From the NCBI GenBank assembly GCA_015767395.1, contig JADWMI010000035.1:4913-14547 (forward strand): a stretch of DNA of 9,635 bases, given 5' to 3'. Below the pieces are notes generated by a model. It ran no database searches, was not told the origin of the DNA, and saw only the letters and a list, made by a program, of their open reading frames with translations. Of the stretch, positions 1 to 7,344 are shown one piece after another. Every line of letters starts with the position of its first letter. The first letter of the stretch is position 1. Source of the stretch: Bacteroidota bacterium. Lineage in GTDB: Bacteria > Bacteroidota > Bacteroidia > Flavobacteriales > Flavobacteriaceae. The translations under genes were made by a program, and so were the position numbers.

Positions 1-484
1 TGATGGCTTCGTGCATGTTTAAATTGGTTGCGGCAACAATACGAGCATTGGTTTTTTGCACTTGAGATGAACCTACTTTAATAAATTCACCATTTTCTAA
101 AACACGTAACAACCTAACTTGTGTTGTTAAAGGTAATTCTCCAACTTCATCTAAAAAAATAGTTCCACCATCGGCTTCCTCAAAGTAGCCCTTTCGAGTA
201 GAGGTAGCTCCTGTAAACGATCCTTTTTCATGACCAAAAAGTTCACTGTCAATAGTTCCTTCGGGAATTGCACCACAGTTTACAGCAATGTATTTGGCGT
301 GTTTTCTGTGCGATAAATGGTGTATTATTTTAGGAATACTTTCCTTACCTACACCACTTTCACCAGTTACCAAAACTGAAATGTCGGTTGGAGCGACTCT
401 AACGGCTTTTTCAATGGCTCGATTTAAAATCGGGTCGTTTCCAATAATTTCAAATCGTTGCTTAATTACCTGTAATGATTCCAT
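1..484 (-). CDS. Sigma-54-interacting AAA+ transcriptional activator, 3' end beyond the window
   Basis: This is the N-terminal 161 codons of a bacterial enhancer-binding protein; the stop lies beyond the left edge. The AAA+ core starts almost at once. Walker A GESGVGKE is at residues 41-48, the sigma-54-contacting loop reads GSFTGA at 88-93 (consensus GAFTGA), and Walker B GGTIFLDE is at 106-113. The sensor I region (ARIVAATN) is at 147-154, near the edge. Such proteins use ATP hydrolysis to remodel sigma-54 RNA polymerase. No receiver, GAF or PAS domain precedes the AAA+ core, so if this start is right it is a single-domain activator, probably with a C-terminal Fis-type helix-turn-helix outside the window. 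The ATG lies only 3 nt after the miaB stop, so the two genes are probably cotranscribed and translationally coupled. I do not know its target genes. The family call is secure; the specific function is unknown. Confidence 0.93.
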   Translation of the reverse strand, partial: MESLQVIKQRFEIIGNDPILNRAIEKAVRVAPTDISVLVTGESGVGKESIPKIIHHLSHRKHAKYIAVNCGAIPEGTIDSELFGHEKGSFTGATSTRKGYFEEADGGTIFLDEVGELPLTTQVRLLRVLENGEFIKVGSSQVQKTNARIVAATNLNMHEAI

Positions 485-487
485 AAT

Positions 488-1921
488 TTAAACTCTTTTT
501 CCTAATAGTGTAGCAGAGGTGCAATTTTCGACAAAAACATTTACAAAATCGCCTAATTGTTCATCTCCTTTAGGAAATACAACAACTGCATTTTGCGAAT
601 TTCTGCCTTTCCAATGTAAGTTAGATTTTTTTGAGGAACCTTCAATTAATACTTCAACTGTTTGTCCAACAAATTTTTCAGTATTGAAAAGACTATATTT
701 TTGTTGCAATTGAATAATGTCATTTAATCGTCTTTTTTTTACTGCTAAAGGAACGTCATCGGGCATTTTTTTTGCAGCCGGTGTGCCTGGTCTTTCAGAA
801 TATGCAAACATAAATCCGAAATCGTATTTTACATATTCTATTAGACTAAGTGTTTCTTGATGTTCTTCTTCAGTTTCGCCACAAAAACCTGCAATCATAT
901 CTTGTGAAATAGAACAATCTGGAAGAATTCTTCTAATATGATCTACCAATTCTATATACTCTTCACGCGTGTGTTGGCGATTCATTCTTTCTAAAACAGC
1001 AGTACTACCTGATTGAACTGGTAGGTGAATATACTTACAAATATTTTCATGTTTTGCCATAGTATGAATTACATCTAAACTCATATCTTGAGGATTAGAG
1101 GTAGAAAAGCGAAAACGAGTTTTTGGAAATTCTGTTGCTGCTAAATCTAACAATTGAGCAAAGTCAACTGCAGTAGCTTTGGCAATTTCTGATGCGTTTT
1201 TAAAATCTTTTTTTAATCCACCACCGTACCATAAGTAGCTGTCTACATTTTGACCTAAAAGGGTGATTTCTTTATAATTTGAATCAACAAGTTGCTTTAT
1301 TTCTTCTAAAATACTTTTTGGCTCCCGACTTCTTTCTCTTCCACGTGTAAACGGTACTACACAAAATGTGCACATATTATCGCAACCACGCGTTATTGAA
1401 ACAAAAGCTGATACGCCATTGCTGTTTAATCGAACAGGAGAAACATCTCCATAAGTTTCTTCTTTAGATAAAATAACATTGACAGCATCACGGCCAGCAC
1501 TCACTTCTTGTAATAAATTTGGTAAATCGCGATAAGCATCTGGTCCAACAACTAAATCAACAATTTTTTCTTCTTCTAAAAACTTGGCTTTTAAACGTTC
1601 TGCCATACACCCTAAAACACCAACTTTCATAGTAGGGTTTATTTTTTTTACAGCATTGTATTTTTCTAAACGTTTGCGAATGGTTTGTTCTGCTTTTTCT
1701 CTAATTGAGCAAGTATTAACCAAAACCAAATCAGCTTCTTCTATTAAATGAGTTGTGTTGTATCCTTGCTCAGAGAGTATGGAGGCAACAATTTCGCTGT
1801 CATTCAAATTCATTGAACAACCGTAACTTTCTATATATAATTTTTTTTCGTTTCCTTTAATTTCGTTGGTTAAAAGTGCTTGTCCTTGATTCTTTTCGAC
1901 AATAATTTTTTCTTTCTGCAT
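488..1921 (-). CDS. miaB: tRNA-2-methylthio-N6-dimethylallyladenosine synthase (MiaB)
   Basis: This cytoplasmic radical-SAM enzyme of 477 residues adds a methylthio group to i6A37 of tRNAs that read UNN codons, giving ms2i6A. All three expected parts are present. The N-terminal UPF0004 domain (about 27-145) carries the auxiliary [4Fe-4S] cysteines C35 (ESYGCSMN), C71 (VNTCSIRE) and C105 (VLGCMAER). The radical-SAM core carries the CxxxCxxC motif at C180, C184 and C187, followed by a PFTRGRERSR stretch typical of MiaB. A C-terminal TRAM domain (about 413-477) serves tRNA binding. The length is usual for Bacteroidota MiaB, with a somewhat long, poorly conserved N-terminal extension of about 25 residues. 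MiaB is preferred over the paralogues MtaB and RimO because of the ESYGCSMN and TRGRERSR signatures. The gene heads a minus-strand unit with the AAA+ activator behind it, and a TAnnTTTG promoter sits just upstream. Confidence 0.96.
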   Translation of the reverse strand: MQKEKIIVEKNQGQALLTNEIKGNEKKLYIESYGCSMNLNDSEIVASILSEQGYNTTHLIEEADLVLVNTCSIREKAEQTIRKRLEKYNAVKKINPTMKVGVLGCMAERLKAKFLEEEKIVDLVVGPDAYRDLPNLLQEVSAGRDAVNVILSKEETYGDVSPVRLNSNGVSAFVSITRGCDNMCTFCVVPFTRGRERSREPKSILEEIKQLVDSNYKEITLLGQNVDSYLWYGGGLKKDFKNASEIAKATAVDFAQLLDLAATEFPKTRFRFSTSNPQDMSLDVIHTMAKHENICKYIHLPVQSGSTAVLERMNRQHTREEYIELVDHIRRILPDCSISQDMIAGFCGETEEEHQETLSLIEYVKYDFGFMFAYSERPGTPAAKKMPDDVPLAVKKRRLNDIIQLQQKYSLFNTEKFVGQTVEVLIEGSSKKSNLHWKGRNSQNAVVVFPKGDEQLGDFVNVFVENCTSATLLGKRV

Positions 1922-1938
1922 ATCGTTATTTTGGATTG

Positions 1939-1972
1939 CAAAGATATAACCAAAAATTTAAAAAAGTGACAA
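1939..1972 (-). promoter_or_regulatory. Probable miaB promoter (Bacteroidota housekeeping type)
   Basis: Read on the minus strand, TATCTTTG (1946-1939) fits the -7 element TAnnTTTG, and TTG (1972-1970) lies 23 nt upstream as the -33 element, at the upper end of the allowed 17-23 spacing. The inferred transcription start is about 10 nt before the miaB ATG, so the leader would be very short. This rests on motif matching only. Confidence 0.5.
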
Positions 1973-2034
1973 ATTGGCAGAATTTTAACAGCTTAAAATG
2001 AGTATAAATAGAGGTGTTTTGAAAAAAAAATAAT

Positions 2035-2063
2035 TTGAATTAAAAAAAATCTATATACTTTTG
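2035..2063 (+). promoter_or_regulatory. Probable topA promoter (Bacteroidota housekeeping type)
   Basis: TACTTTTG (2056-2063) fits the -7 consensus TAnnTTTG, and TTG (2035-2037) lies 18 nt upstream as the -33 element. The inferred start near 2070 gives topA a leader of about 78 nt. It is divergent from the miaB promoter about 90 nt away. The rest of the 226-nt gap between miaB and topA (1922-2147) is AT-rich and holds only the leader palindrome described separately. Confidence 0.6.
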
Positions 2064-2085
2064 CACACCAAATTCACAATGTTTG

Positions 2086-2114
2086 TTGATTTACATTTTC
2101 GAAAAGTAAATTAA
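2086..2114 (+). promoter_or_regulatory. Imperfect palindrome / hairpin in the topA leader
   Basis: An inverted repeat is centred on TTTTCGAAAA (2096-2105). Its arms run 2086-2098 and 2103-2114 and form 12 pairs with one bulged A (2095), one G-T wobble and a TCGA tetraloop. It falls between the inferred transcription start and the topA ATG. It could act as a protein-binding operator or as an mRNA structure. The stem has a single G-C pair, so RNA stability would be modest, and no U-tract follows to make it a terminator. The structure is seen directly; any function is inferred. Confidence 0.4.
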
Positions 2115-2147
2115 TTATTGAGGGTTTTAAAAAGCAATTTTGATATT

Positions 2148-4631
2148 ATGGCGAAGAATTTAGTAATAGTTGAGTCACCTGCAAAAGCAAAAACAATTGA
2201 GAAATTTTTAGGAAAAGATTTTCAAGTTGAATCAAGTTTTGGACACATTGCAGATTTACCTTCTAAAGAAATAGGAATAAATGTTGATGGTGATTTTATG
2301 CCAAAATATTCAGTTCCATCTGATAAGAAAGCATTGGTTAAAAAGCTGAAAGATTTGGCTAAAAAAGCGGAGACCGTTTGGTTGGCATCGGATGAGGATC
2401 GAGAAGGAGAGGCCATTGCTTGGCATTTGTTTGAGCAGTTAAAATTAAAAGAAGCAGCTACAAAACGCATCGTTTTTCATGAAATAACTGAAAAAGCCAT
2501 TTTAAAAGCGGTTGAAAATCCAAGAACAATTGACTATAATTTAGTGAATGCGCAGCAAGCACGAAGAGTTTTAGATAGGTTGGTAGGTTACGAGCTTTCA
2601 CCAGTTTTATGGAGAAAAGTAAAAGGTGGCTTATCTGCAGGGAGGGTTCAATCTGTTGCGGTTAGACTAATTGTTGAAAAAGAACGAGAAATAGAAAATT
2701 TTAAAACACAGGCTTCTTATAAAATAGTAGCTGAGTTTACTTCTTCTGATGGGAAAAAATTCAAAGCTACATTGCCAAAAAACTTCGACTCAAAGGAAAA
2801 AGCTGAAGATTTTTTAAATTCATGTGTAGGTGCAAGTTATGAAGTTGAAGATTTGCAGAAAAAACCAGCAAAAAAATCTCCGGCAGCGCCCTTTACAACG
2901 TCAACATTACAACAGGAGGCTGCGAGAAAATTATATTTTCCAGTAGCTAAAACGATGATGATTGCACAGCGTTTGTATGAAGCGGGTTTAATTACTTATA
3001 TGAGAACAGATAGTGTAAATTTATCTGAAGACTGTAAAAATGATGCCAAGCAAGAGATTATTTCTTCATATGGTGAAGCATATAGTAAGCCTAGAAATTT
3101 CACAAATAAATCTAAAGGAGCTCAAGAGGCTCACGAAGCGATCAGACCAACAAGTATGAGTCAACAATCGGTTTCTGTTGATTATGACCAGGATAGATTG
3201 TACGAATTGATTTGGAAAAGAACCATTGCATCTCAAATGAGTGAGGCCAAATTAGAGCGCACAAATGTTCGGGTATCTAACTCAAACAATGATAAAATTT
3301 TGACAGCCAATGGAGAAATGATAAAATTTGATGGTTTTCTAAAAGTTTATTTAGAAGGTACTGATAATGAGGATGAAGAGCAGGAAGGGATGTTGCCGAA
3401 TATGGTAATTGGTGATAAATTAAGGAATGAATATATTACTGCAACAGAGCGTTATACGAAGGCGCCTTATAGATATACAGAAGCTTCATTGGTGAAAAGA
3501 CTGGAAGAACTTGGTATTGGTAGACCGTCGACTTATGCGCCTACAATTTCCACAATTCAAAGAAGAGAATATGTTGAAAAAGGGGCTGTTGAAGGTGTTG
3601 ATAGAAATTATACCCAAATAAAATTAGTTGATAATAAAGTAAGTTCTCAAGTATTAATTGAAAAAGTTGGATCTGATAAAGGAAAATTAGTGCCAACAGA
3701 CATAGGGAATATTGTAAATGACTTTTTAGTAGCACATTTTTCGGATATTTTAGATTTTGGTTTTACTGCCAAAGTTGAAAATGAATTTGATGATATTGCC
3801 GAAGGAAAGGAAGATTGGATTAAAATGATTAAAGATTTTTATACAAAATTCCACCCAATTGTTGAGGATGTTGCGGCAAATGCTGAAAGAGCAAAAGGAG
3901 AACGTTTATTGGGGATTGACCCAGAAAGTGGTAAAAATGTATATGCACGTTTAGGTCGTTTTGGAGCAATGGTTCAAATAGGAGAAGCTACGGATGAAGA
4001 AAAACCAAAATTTGCGAGTTTACAAGTTGATCAAACCTTAAATTCAATCACTTACGAAGAAGCAATGGACTTATTTAAGCTTCCAAAAACAATTGGAGGC
4101 TATGAGGATGTTGATATTATTGTTGCTAACGGACGTTTTGGACCTTATATTAAATACGATACAATGTTTGTTTCAATTCCTAGGGATGAAAATCCGATGT
4201 CTATTGATGTAAACAGAGCAATAGAATTAATTCAAGAGAAGCAGAAAGCGGACGCTCCAATTGGTACACATGATAATTTACCAGTTCAAAAAGGTGTTGG
4301 TAGGTTTGGCCCATTTTTAAAATGGAACAGCATCTATATTAACGTAAATAAAAAATACGATTTCGATAATTTATCCAAAGAAAATATTGCAGAATTAATT
4401 GAAGATAAAAAACGGAAGGATATTGAAAAAGTATTGCATAATTGGGTTGATGAAGGGATTAGAGTTGAAAAAGCACGTTGGGGAAGATCGAATATATTGA
4501 AAGGGAAGTTGAAAATTGAGCTGCCTAAAACGGTTGATGCAAGTAAACTTACTTTAGAAGAAGTAAAAGGCATTATTGAAAAAAAGACCCCTAAAAAGAA
4601 AACAACTAAACGTAAAACTACCAAAAAATAA
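2148..4631 (+). CDS. topA: DNA topoisomerase I (type IA)
   Basis: This enzyme relaxes negatively supercoiled DNA by passing a strand through a transient single-strand break. The 827-residue product has an N-terminal Toprim domain with the catalytic Glu in IVESPAKAKT (E9) and the metal-binding acidic triad D82, D84 and E86 (DEDREGE). The GLSAGRVQSVA motif is at 161-171, the active-site tyrosine is Y284 in LITYMRTDS, HEAIRPT is at 329-335, and GIGRPSTYA at 456-464 is typical of type IA enzymes. The C-terminal part has three GRFG-containing repeats (near 603, 662 and 718) instead of the four-cysteine zinc fingers of the E. coli enzyme; I see no cysteines there. It ends in a Lys/Thr-rich basic tail that probably adds DNA affinity. 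I chose the ATG at 2148 because the protein then opens MAKNLVIVESPAKA, as expected; an in-frame TTG at 2118 would add ten unconserved residues. Confidence 0.97.
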   Translation: MAKNLVIVESPAKAKTIEKFLGKDFQVESSFGHIADLPSKEIGINVDGDFMPKYSVPSDKKALVKKLKDLAKKAETVWLASDEDREGEAIAWHLFEQLKLKEAATKRIVFHEITEKAILKAVENPRTIDYNLVNAQQARRVLDRLVGYELSPVLWRKVKGGLSAGRVQSVAVRLIVEKEREIENFKTQASYKIVAEFTSSDGKKFKATLPKNFDSKEKAEDFLNSCVGASYEVEDLQKKPAKKSPAAPFTTSTLQQEAARKLYFPVAKTMMIAQRLYEAGLITYMRTDSVNLSEDCKNDAKQEIISSYGEAYSKPRNFTNKSKGAQEAHEAIRPTSMSQQSVSVDYDQDRLYELIWKRTIASQMSEAKLERTNVRVSNSNNDKILTANGEMIKFDGFLKVYLEGTDNEDEEQEGMLPNMVIGDKLRNEYITATERYTKAPYRYTEASLVKRLEELGIGRPSTYAPTISTIQRREYVEKGAVEGVDRNYTQIKLVDNKVSSQVLIEKVGSDKGKLVPTDIGNIVNDFLVAHFSDILDFGFTAKVENEFDDIAEGKEDWIKMIKDFYTKFHPIVEDVAANAERAKGERLLGIDPESGKNVYARLGRFGAMVQIGEATDEEKPKFASLQVDQTLNSITYEEAMDLFKLPKTIGGYEDVDIIVANGRFGPYIKYDTMFVSIPRDENPMSIDVNRAIELIQEKQKADAPIGTHDNLPVQKGVGRFGPFLKWNSIYINVNKKYDFDNLSKENIAELIEDKKRKDIEKVLHNWVDEGIRVEKARWGRSNILKGKLKIELPKTVDASKLTLEEVKGIIEKKTPKKKTTKRKTTKK

Positions 4632-4677
4632 ATTTTTTAGTTATATTGCCGTTGAAAAAAATTAGTAACCCCTGAAA

Positions 4678-5838
4678 ATGAATTTTGATTACCTATTGCC
4701 CATTGATGATTCGTTGTTGGCTCATTCCAAAATGCAGCCAAATCAATGTTTTGGACAAATAATAGAAATTCATACTGCTCAAAGTGGTTTTCCTAACTTA
4801 GATGATAAAAAAATTGCAATTGTTGGTGTACATGAAGATCGAGCAGCTGAAGGCAATGAAGGAACAGGGAAAGATTTAGCTTCGGTTAGAAGAGAATTGT
4901 ACCAGTTATATCCTGGAAATTGGCCTATGAATGTGGCCGATTTGGGTAATATTCAACAAGGAAACTCAATTGAAGACACCTATTTTGCCTTAAAAGAATT
5001 ACTTTCTTATTTATTAAAAAGAAGTATTATCCCTGTAATAATTGGTGGTGGACAAGATTTAACATATTCAAATTATAGAGCTTACGATACACTTGAACAA
5101 ACAGTTAATATTGTAGCTGTTGATAGTAAATTTGATTTAGGTGCGATTGAAGATGAACTAACTTCAAAATCTTATTTGAGTAAAATTGTAATGAATCAAC
5201 CAGCTAATTTGTTTAATTTTTGCAATATTGGCTATCAAACATATTTCAATTCACAAGAAGAAATTGAATTGTTAGATAGTTTGTTTTTTGAAGCCCATAG
5301 ATTGGGTGAAGTAGCAAACTCAATTCAAATAGTTGAACCAGTTTTAAGAGATGCTGATATTGTTAGTATTGACATGTCTTCATTAAAAAATGCGGATGCG
5401 CCAGCAAATAGAAATGGTTCTCCCAATGGTTTTTCAGGTGCCGATATTTGTGCTATAGCTCGCTATGCGGGTATCAGTGATAAAGTTACTTCCTTTGGGA
5501 TTTATGAATACAATGCAATGTTTGATGTTAAAAATCAAACAGCTCAGTTAATTTCACAAATGATTTGGTATTTTATTGAAGGCGTTAATTACAGAGCTAA
5601 TGATTATCCGTTTGGATTGAAAGATAATTATCAAAAATACATTGTTCCAGTTGAAGATCAGATTTTGAATTTTTATAAAAGTAACAAGAGTGGTCGTTGG
5701 TGGATGGAAATAGTTGTGAGTGAAAATAATAAAAATAGTAGACACACGTTAATACCTTGTACATATCAAGATTATATCAGTGCTACAAATCAGGAAATCC
5801 CTGAAAGATGGATTAGAACGCTTAAAAAAATTGTGTAA
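4678..5838 (+). CDS. Arginase/formimidoylglutamase-family protein with a degenerate metal site
   Basis: The 386-residue product has the ureohydrolase fold signatures: VIIGGGQDLT (120-129), VAVDSKFDLG (146-155) and DIVSIDMSSL (227-236). In active arginases, agmatinases and formimidoylglutamases (HutG), six ligands in GG(D/G)H, DAHxD and SxDxD hold two Mn(II) ions. Here the matching positions are Q126, D149, K151, D153, D232 and S234, so both histidines and one aspartate are replaced. Automatic annotation would probably call this formimidoylglutamase, but hydrolysis by the usual mechanism looks unlikely. The reading frame is intact and otherwise well formed, which argues for a retained non-hydrolytic role rather than decay. 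It follows topA by 46 nt with no promoter motif in the gap, so it is probably cotranscribed with topA. It lies directly upstream of the gld operon, and no hut genes are nearby. It has no signal peptide or membrane segment, so it should be cytoplasmic. Confidence 0.85.
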   Translation: MNFDYLLPIDDSLLAHSKMQPNQCFGQIIEIHTAQSGFPNLDDKKIAIVGVHEDRAAEGNEGTGKDLASVRRELYQLYPGNWPMNVADLGNIQQGNSIEDTYFALKELLSYLLKRSIIPVIIGGGQDLTYSNYRAYDTLEQTVNIVAVDSKFDLGAIEDELTSKSYLSKIVMNQPANLFNFCNIGYQTYFNSQEEIELLDSLFFEAHRLGEVANSIQIVEPVLRDADIVSIDMSSLKNADAPANRNGSPNGFSGADICAIARYAGISDKVTSFGIYEYNAMFDVKNQTAQLISQMIWYFIEGVNYRANDYPFGLKDNYQKYIVPVEDQILNFYKSNKSGRWWMEIVVSENNKNSRHTLIPCTYQDYISATNQEIPERWIRTLKKIV

Positions 5839-5840
5839 AA

Positions 5841-5874
5841 AATATTTTAGGATATACTAAAATTTCTGTTTTTT
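5841..5874 (+). terminator. Possible AT-rich intrinsic terminator after the topA unit
   Basis: The arms ATTTTAG (5844-5850) and CTAAAAT (5857-5863) enclose a 6-nt loop GATATA. The stem can gain two A-T pairs past a bulged T. A T-rich run with two interruptions (TTTCTGTTTTTT, 5863-5874) follows, just after the stop at 5838. Only one G-C pair makes it a weak hairpin, but its position and the downstream promoter fit a transcript boundary. Confidence 0.4.
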
Positions 5875-5898
5875 AGTTTAAACAGATGAAATAAAGTA

Positions 5899-5929
5899 TT
5901 GTTTTTTAAAATTATTAGTAATAGGTTTG
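5899..5929 (+). promoter_or_regulatory. Probable gldK operon promoter (Bacteroidota housekeeping type)
   Basis: TAGGTTTG (5922-5929) fits the -7 consensus TAnnTTTG, and TTG (5899-5901) lies 20 nt upstream as the -33 element. The inferred start near 5936 leaves a leader of about 18 nt before the gldK ATG. It suggests gldKLMN is transcribed independently of topA. A weak 7-bp inverted repeat, TCTGTTT/AAACAGA (5865-5871 and 5880-5886), lies just upstream of the -33 element. Confidence 0.6.
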
Positions 5930-5953
5930 CCTAAATAGAATAAGAAAATTATT

Positions 5954-7306
5954 ATGAAGAGAATATCATTGTATATTTTACTATCCGTATTAATATATAG
6001 CTGTGGTTCAAATGATCAAGGAGAACTGGTAGGCGTAAAATCAAATAGCGAGTGGCATTCTAAAAAGCCGCTTGGTATGGTTTTAATACCAGGAGGTTCC
6101 TTTACTATGGGTAGACAGGATGAAGATGTTTCTGGGGCGTTAGATGCGCCAACACGAACTGTTACGGTACGCCCTGTTTATATGGATGAAACTGAAATTA
6201 CCAATTCTGAATATAAAGAATTTGTGTTTTGGGTAAGAGACTCTATAGTAAGAACGGAATTGGCAATGTTATCAGATTTAATGTCTGATGATACCAATGT
6301 TATATTACCAGATTATCAGTTTAAAAGTATTGATACCGCCGATATGACTCCATATGAAAAGTACATGATGAATAATTATGGGAGTTTGGGAGATGTTAAC
6401 TCGCCACTACAAGGAAGATCATTGAATTGGGATGAGGAATTGGTTTGGGACCCAAATGATTTTCCTGATGAGTATTATGCTGAAGTTATGGACACAATGT
6501 TTGTCTCTGTTGAAAATAGTTTTGATGGGAGACGTATTTTAAAAACAAATAAATTGAGATTTAATTATTCTTGGTTGGATATTGAAGCTGCAGCAAGAAA
6601 TAAAGGCCAAAGGAAAGATTATATTAAAAACGAAATTGTTGAAGTCTATCCTGATACGACTGTTTGGATAAAAGATTTTAATTATTCTTATAACGATCCA
6701 ATGCATCAGGATTATTTTTATCATGAAGCTTATGCAGATTATCCTGTAGTTGGTGTAAGTTGGAAACAAGCAAAGGCATTTTGTGGTTGGAGAACTAAAA
6801 AGAAAAACACGTATTTAAAAGCAAAAAAAGGTTCTTCAACAGTTCCTTATTTTAGACTTGCTACTGAAGCCGAATGGGAATTTGCAGCTAGAGGTGGTTT
6901 GAACTTTTCCAAATATCCATGGGGTGGACCTTATACAACTAGTGATAGAGGATGTTTTTTAGCAAACTTTAAACCTAGTAGAGGTGATTATGCCGTTGAT
7001 GGTGCATTATATACTATGGAAGCAAAGTCCTACAACCCTAACGATTACGGGCTGTATAATATGTCAGGTAATGTTGCAGAATGGACAAATACAGCCTACA
7101 GCGAAGCATCATACTACATTGGATCTACGATGAACCCAAATGTAGAAATAAATAAAAATTACAGAAAAATAATAAGAGGAGGGTCTTGGAAAGATGTAGC
7201 TTATTATTTAGAAGTAAGTACTAGAGATTATGAATATAGAGATTCGGCGAGAAGCTATATAGGATTTAGAACTGTTCAGGATTATCTGGGTACCAATATA
7301 AACTAA
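5954..7306 (+). CDS. gldK: Gliding motility / type IX secretion lipoprotein GldK
   Basis: GldK (PorK in Porphyromonas) is an outer-membrane lipoprotein that forms a periplasmic ring with GldN and is required for T9SS and gliding. The N-terminus is a lipoprotein signal peptide ending at C17 (LIYSC). The mature part has the FGE-sulfatase (formylglycine-generating-enzyme-like) fold: VLIPGGSFTMG (43-53), YMDETEITNSEY (76-87), DYPVVGVSW (262-270), RLATEAEWEFAARGG (from 301), MSGNVAEW (370-377), IIRGGSW (406-412) and a terminal GFRT. The C-terminal segment that carries the two catalytic cysteines in true FGE reads STRDYEYRDSARS with no cysteine, so this is a structural and not an enzymatic member. 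An acidic, tyrosine-rich insert of about 160 residues (96-258) sits between the first and second conserved blocks. GldJ is the main alternative, but the location directly before gldL and gldM decides for GldK. It is the first gene of the operon. Confidence 0.95.
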   Translation: MKRISLYILLSVLIYSCGSNDQGELVGVKSNSEWHSKKPLGMVLIPGGSFTMGRQDEDVSGALDAPTRTVTVRPVYMDETEITNSEYKEFVFWVRDSIVRTELAMLSDLMSDDTNVILPDYQFKSIDTADMTPYEKYMMNNYGSLGDVNSPLQGRSLNWDEELVWDPNDFPDEYYAEVMDTMFVSVENSFDGRRILKTNKLRFNYSWLDIEAAARNKGQRKDYIKNEIVEVYPDTTVWIKDFNYSYNDPMHQDYFYHEAYADYPVVGVSWKQAKAFCGWRTKKKNTYLKAKKGSSTVPYFRLATEAEWEFAARGGLNFSKYPWGGPYTTSDRGCFLANFKPSRGDYAVDGALYTMEAKSYNPNDYGLYNMSGNVAEWTNTAYSEASYYIGSTMNPNVEINKNYRKIIRGGSWKDVAYYLEVSTRDYEYRDSARSYIGFRTVQDYLGTNIN

Positions 7307-7344
7307 AGATCAACCTAAAAACTAACTTAATAAAAATTTAAATT

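Noticed and set aside
288..491. Open frame of 67 codons on the plus strand
   Set aside because: It is antisense to the well-supported AAA+ activator, whose Walker motifs fix the true frame.
1974..1992. TTGGCAG followed by GC, resembling a sigma-54 -24/-12 promoter, tempting because an activator of that class is nearby
   Set aside because: The spacing between GG and GC is 13 nt rather than 10, and the -12 half lacks TTGC.
2118..2147. In-frame TTG that would extend topA by ten residues
   Set aside because: The ATG at 2148 gives the family-typical MAKNLVIVESPAKA start, and the ten added residues show no conservation signal or ribosome site.
4334..4624. Minus-strand open frame of 96 codons within topA
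   Set aside because: It is antisense to the Lys/Thr-rich topA tail. Its composition mirrors the sense codons and no domain is recognisable.
4623..4663. A-run and T-run inverted repeats after the topA stop, as a possible terminator
   Set aside because: The stems are purely A-T and arise easily from homopolymer runs. No promoter match follows, so read-through into the arginase-like gene is more likely.
4678..5838. Calling the arginase-family gene hutG / active formimidoylglutamase
   Set aside because: Both metal-binding histidines and one aspartate are replaced, and no histidine-utilisation genes are present nearby.
6539..6769. Minus-strand open frame of 76 codons within gldK
   Set aside because: It is antisense to gldK and its Ile/Phe-rich product is what AT-rich sense codons give in reverse.
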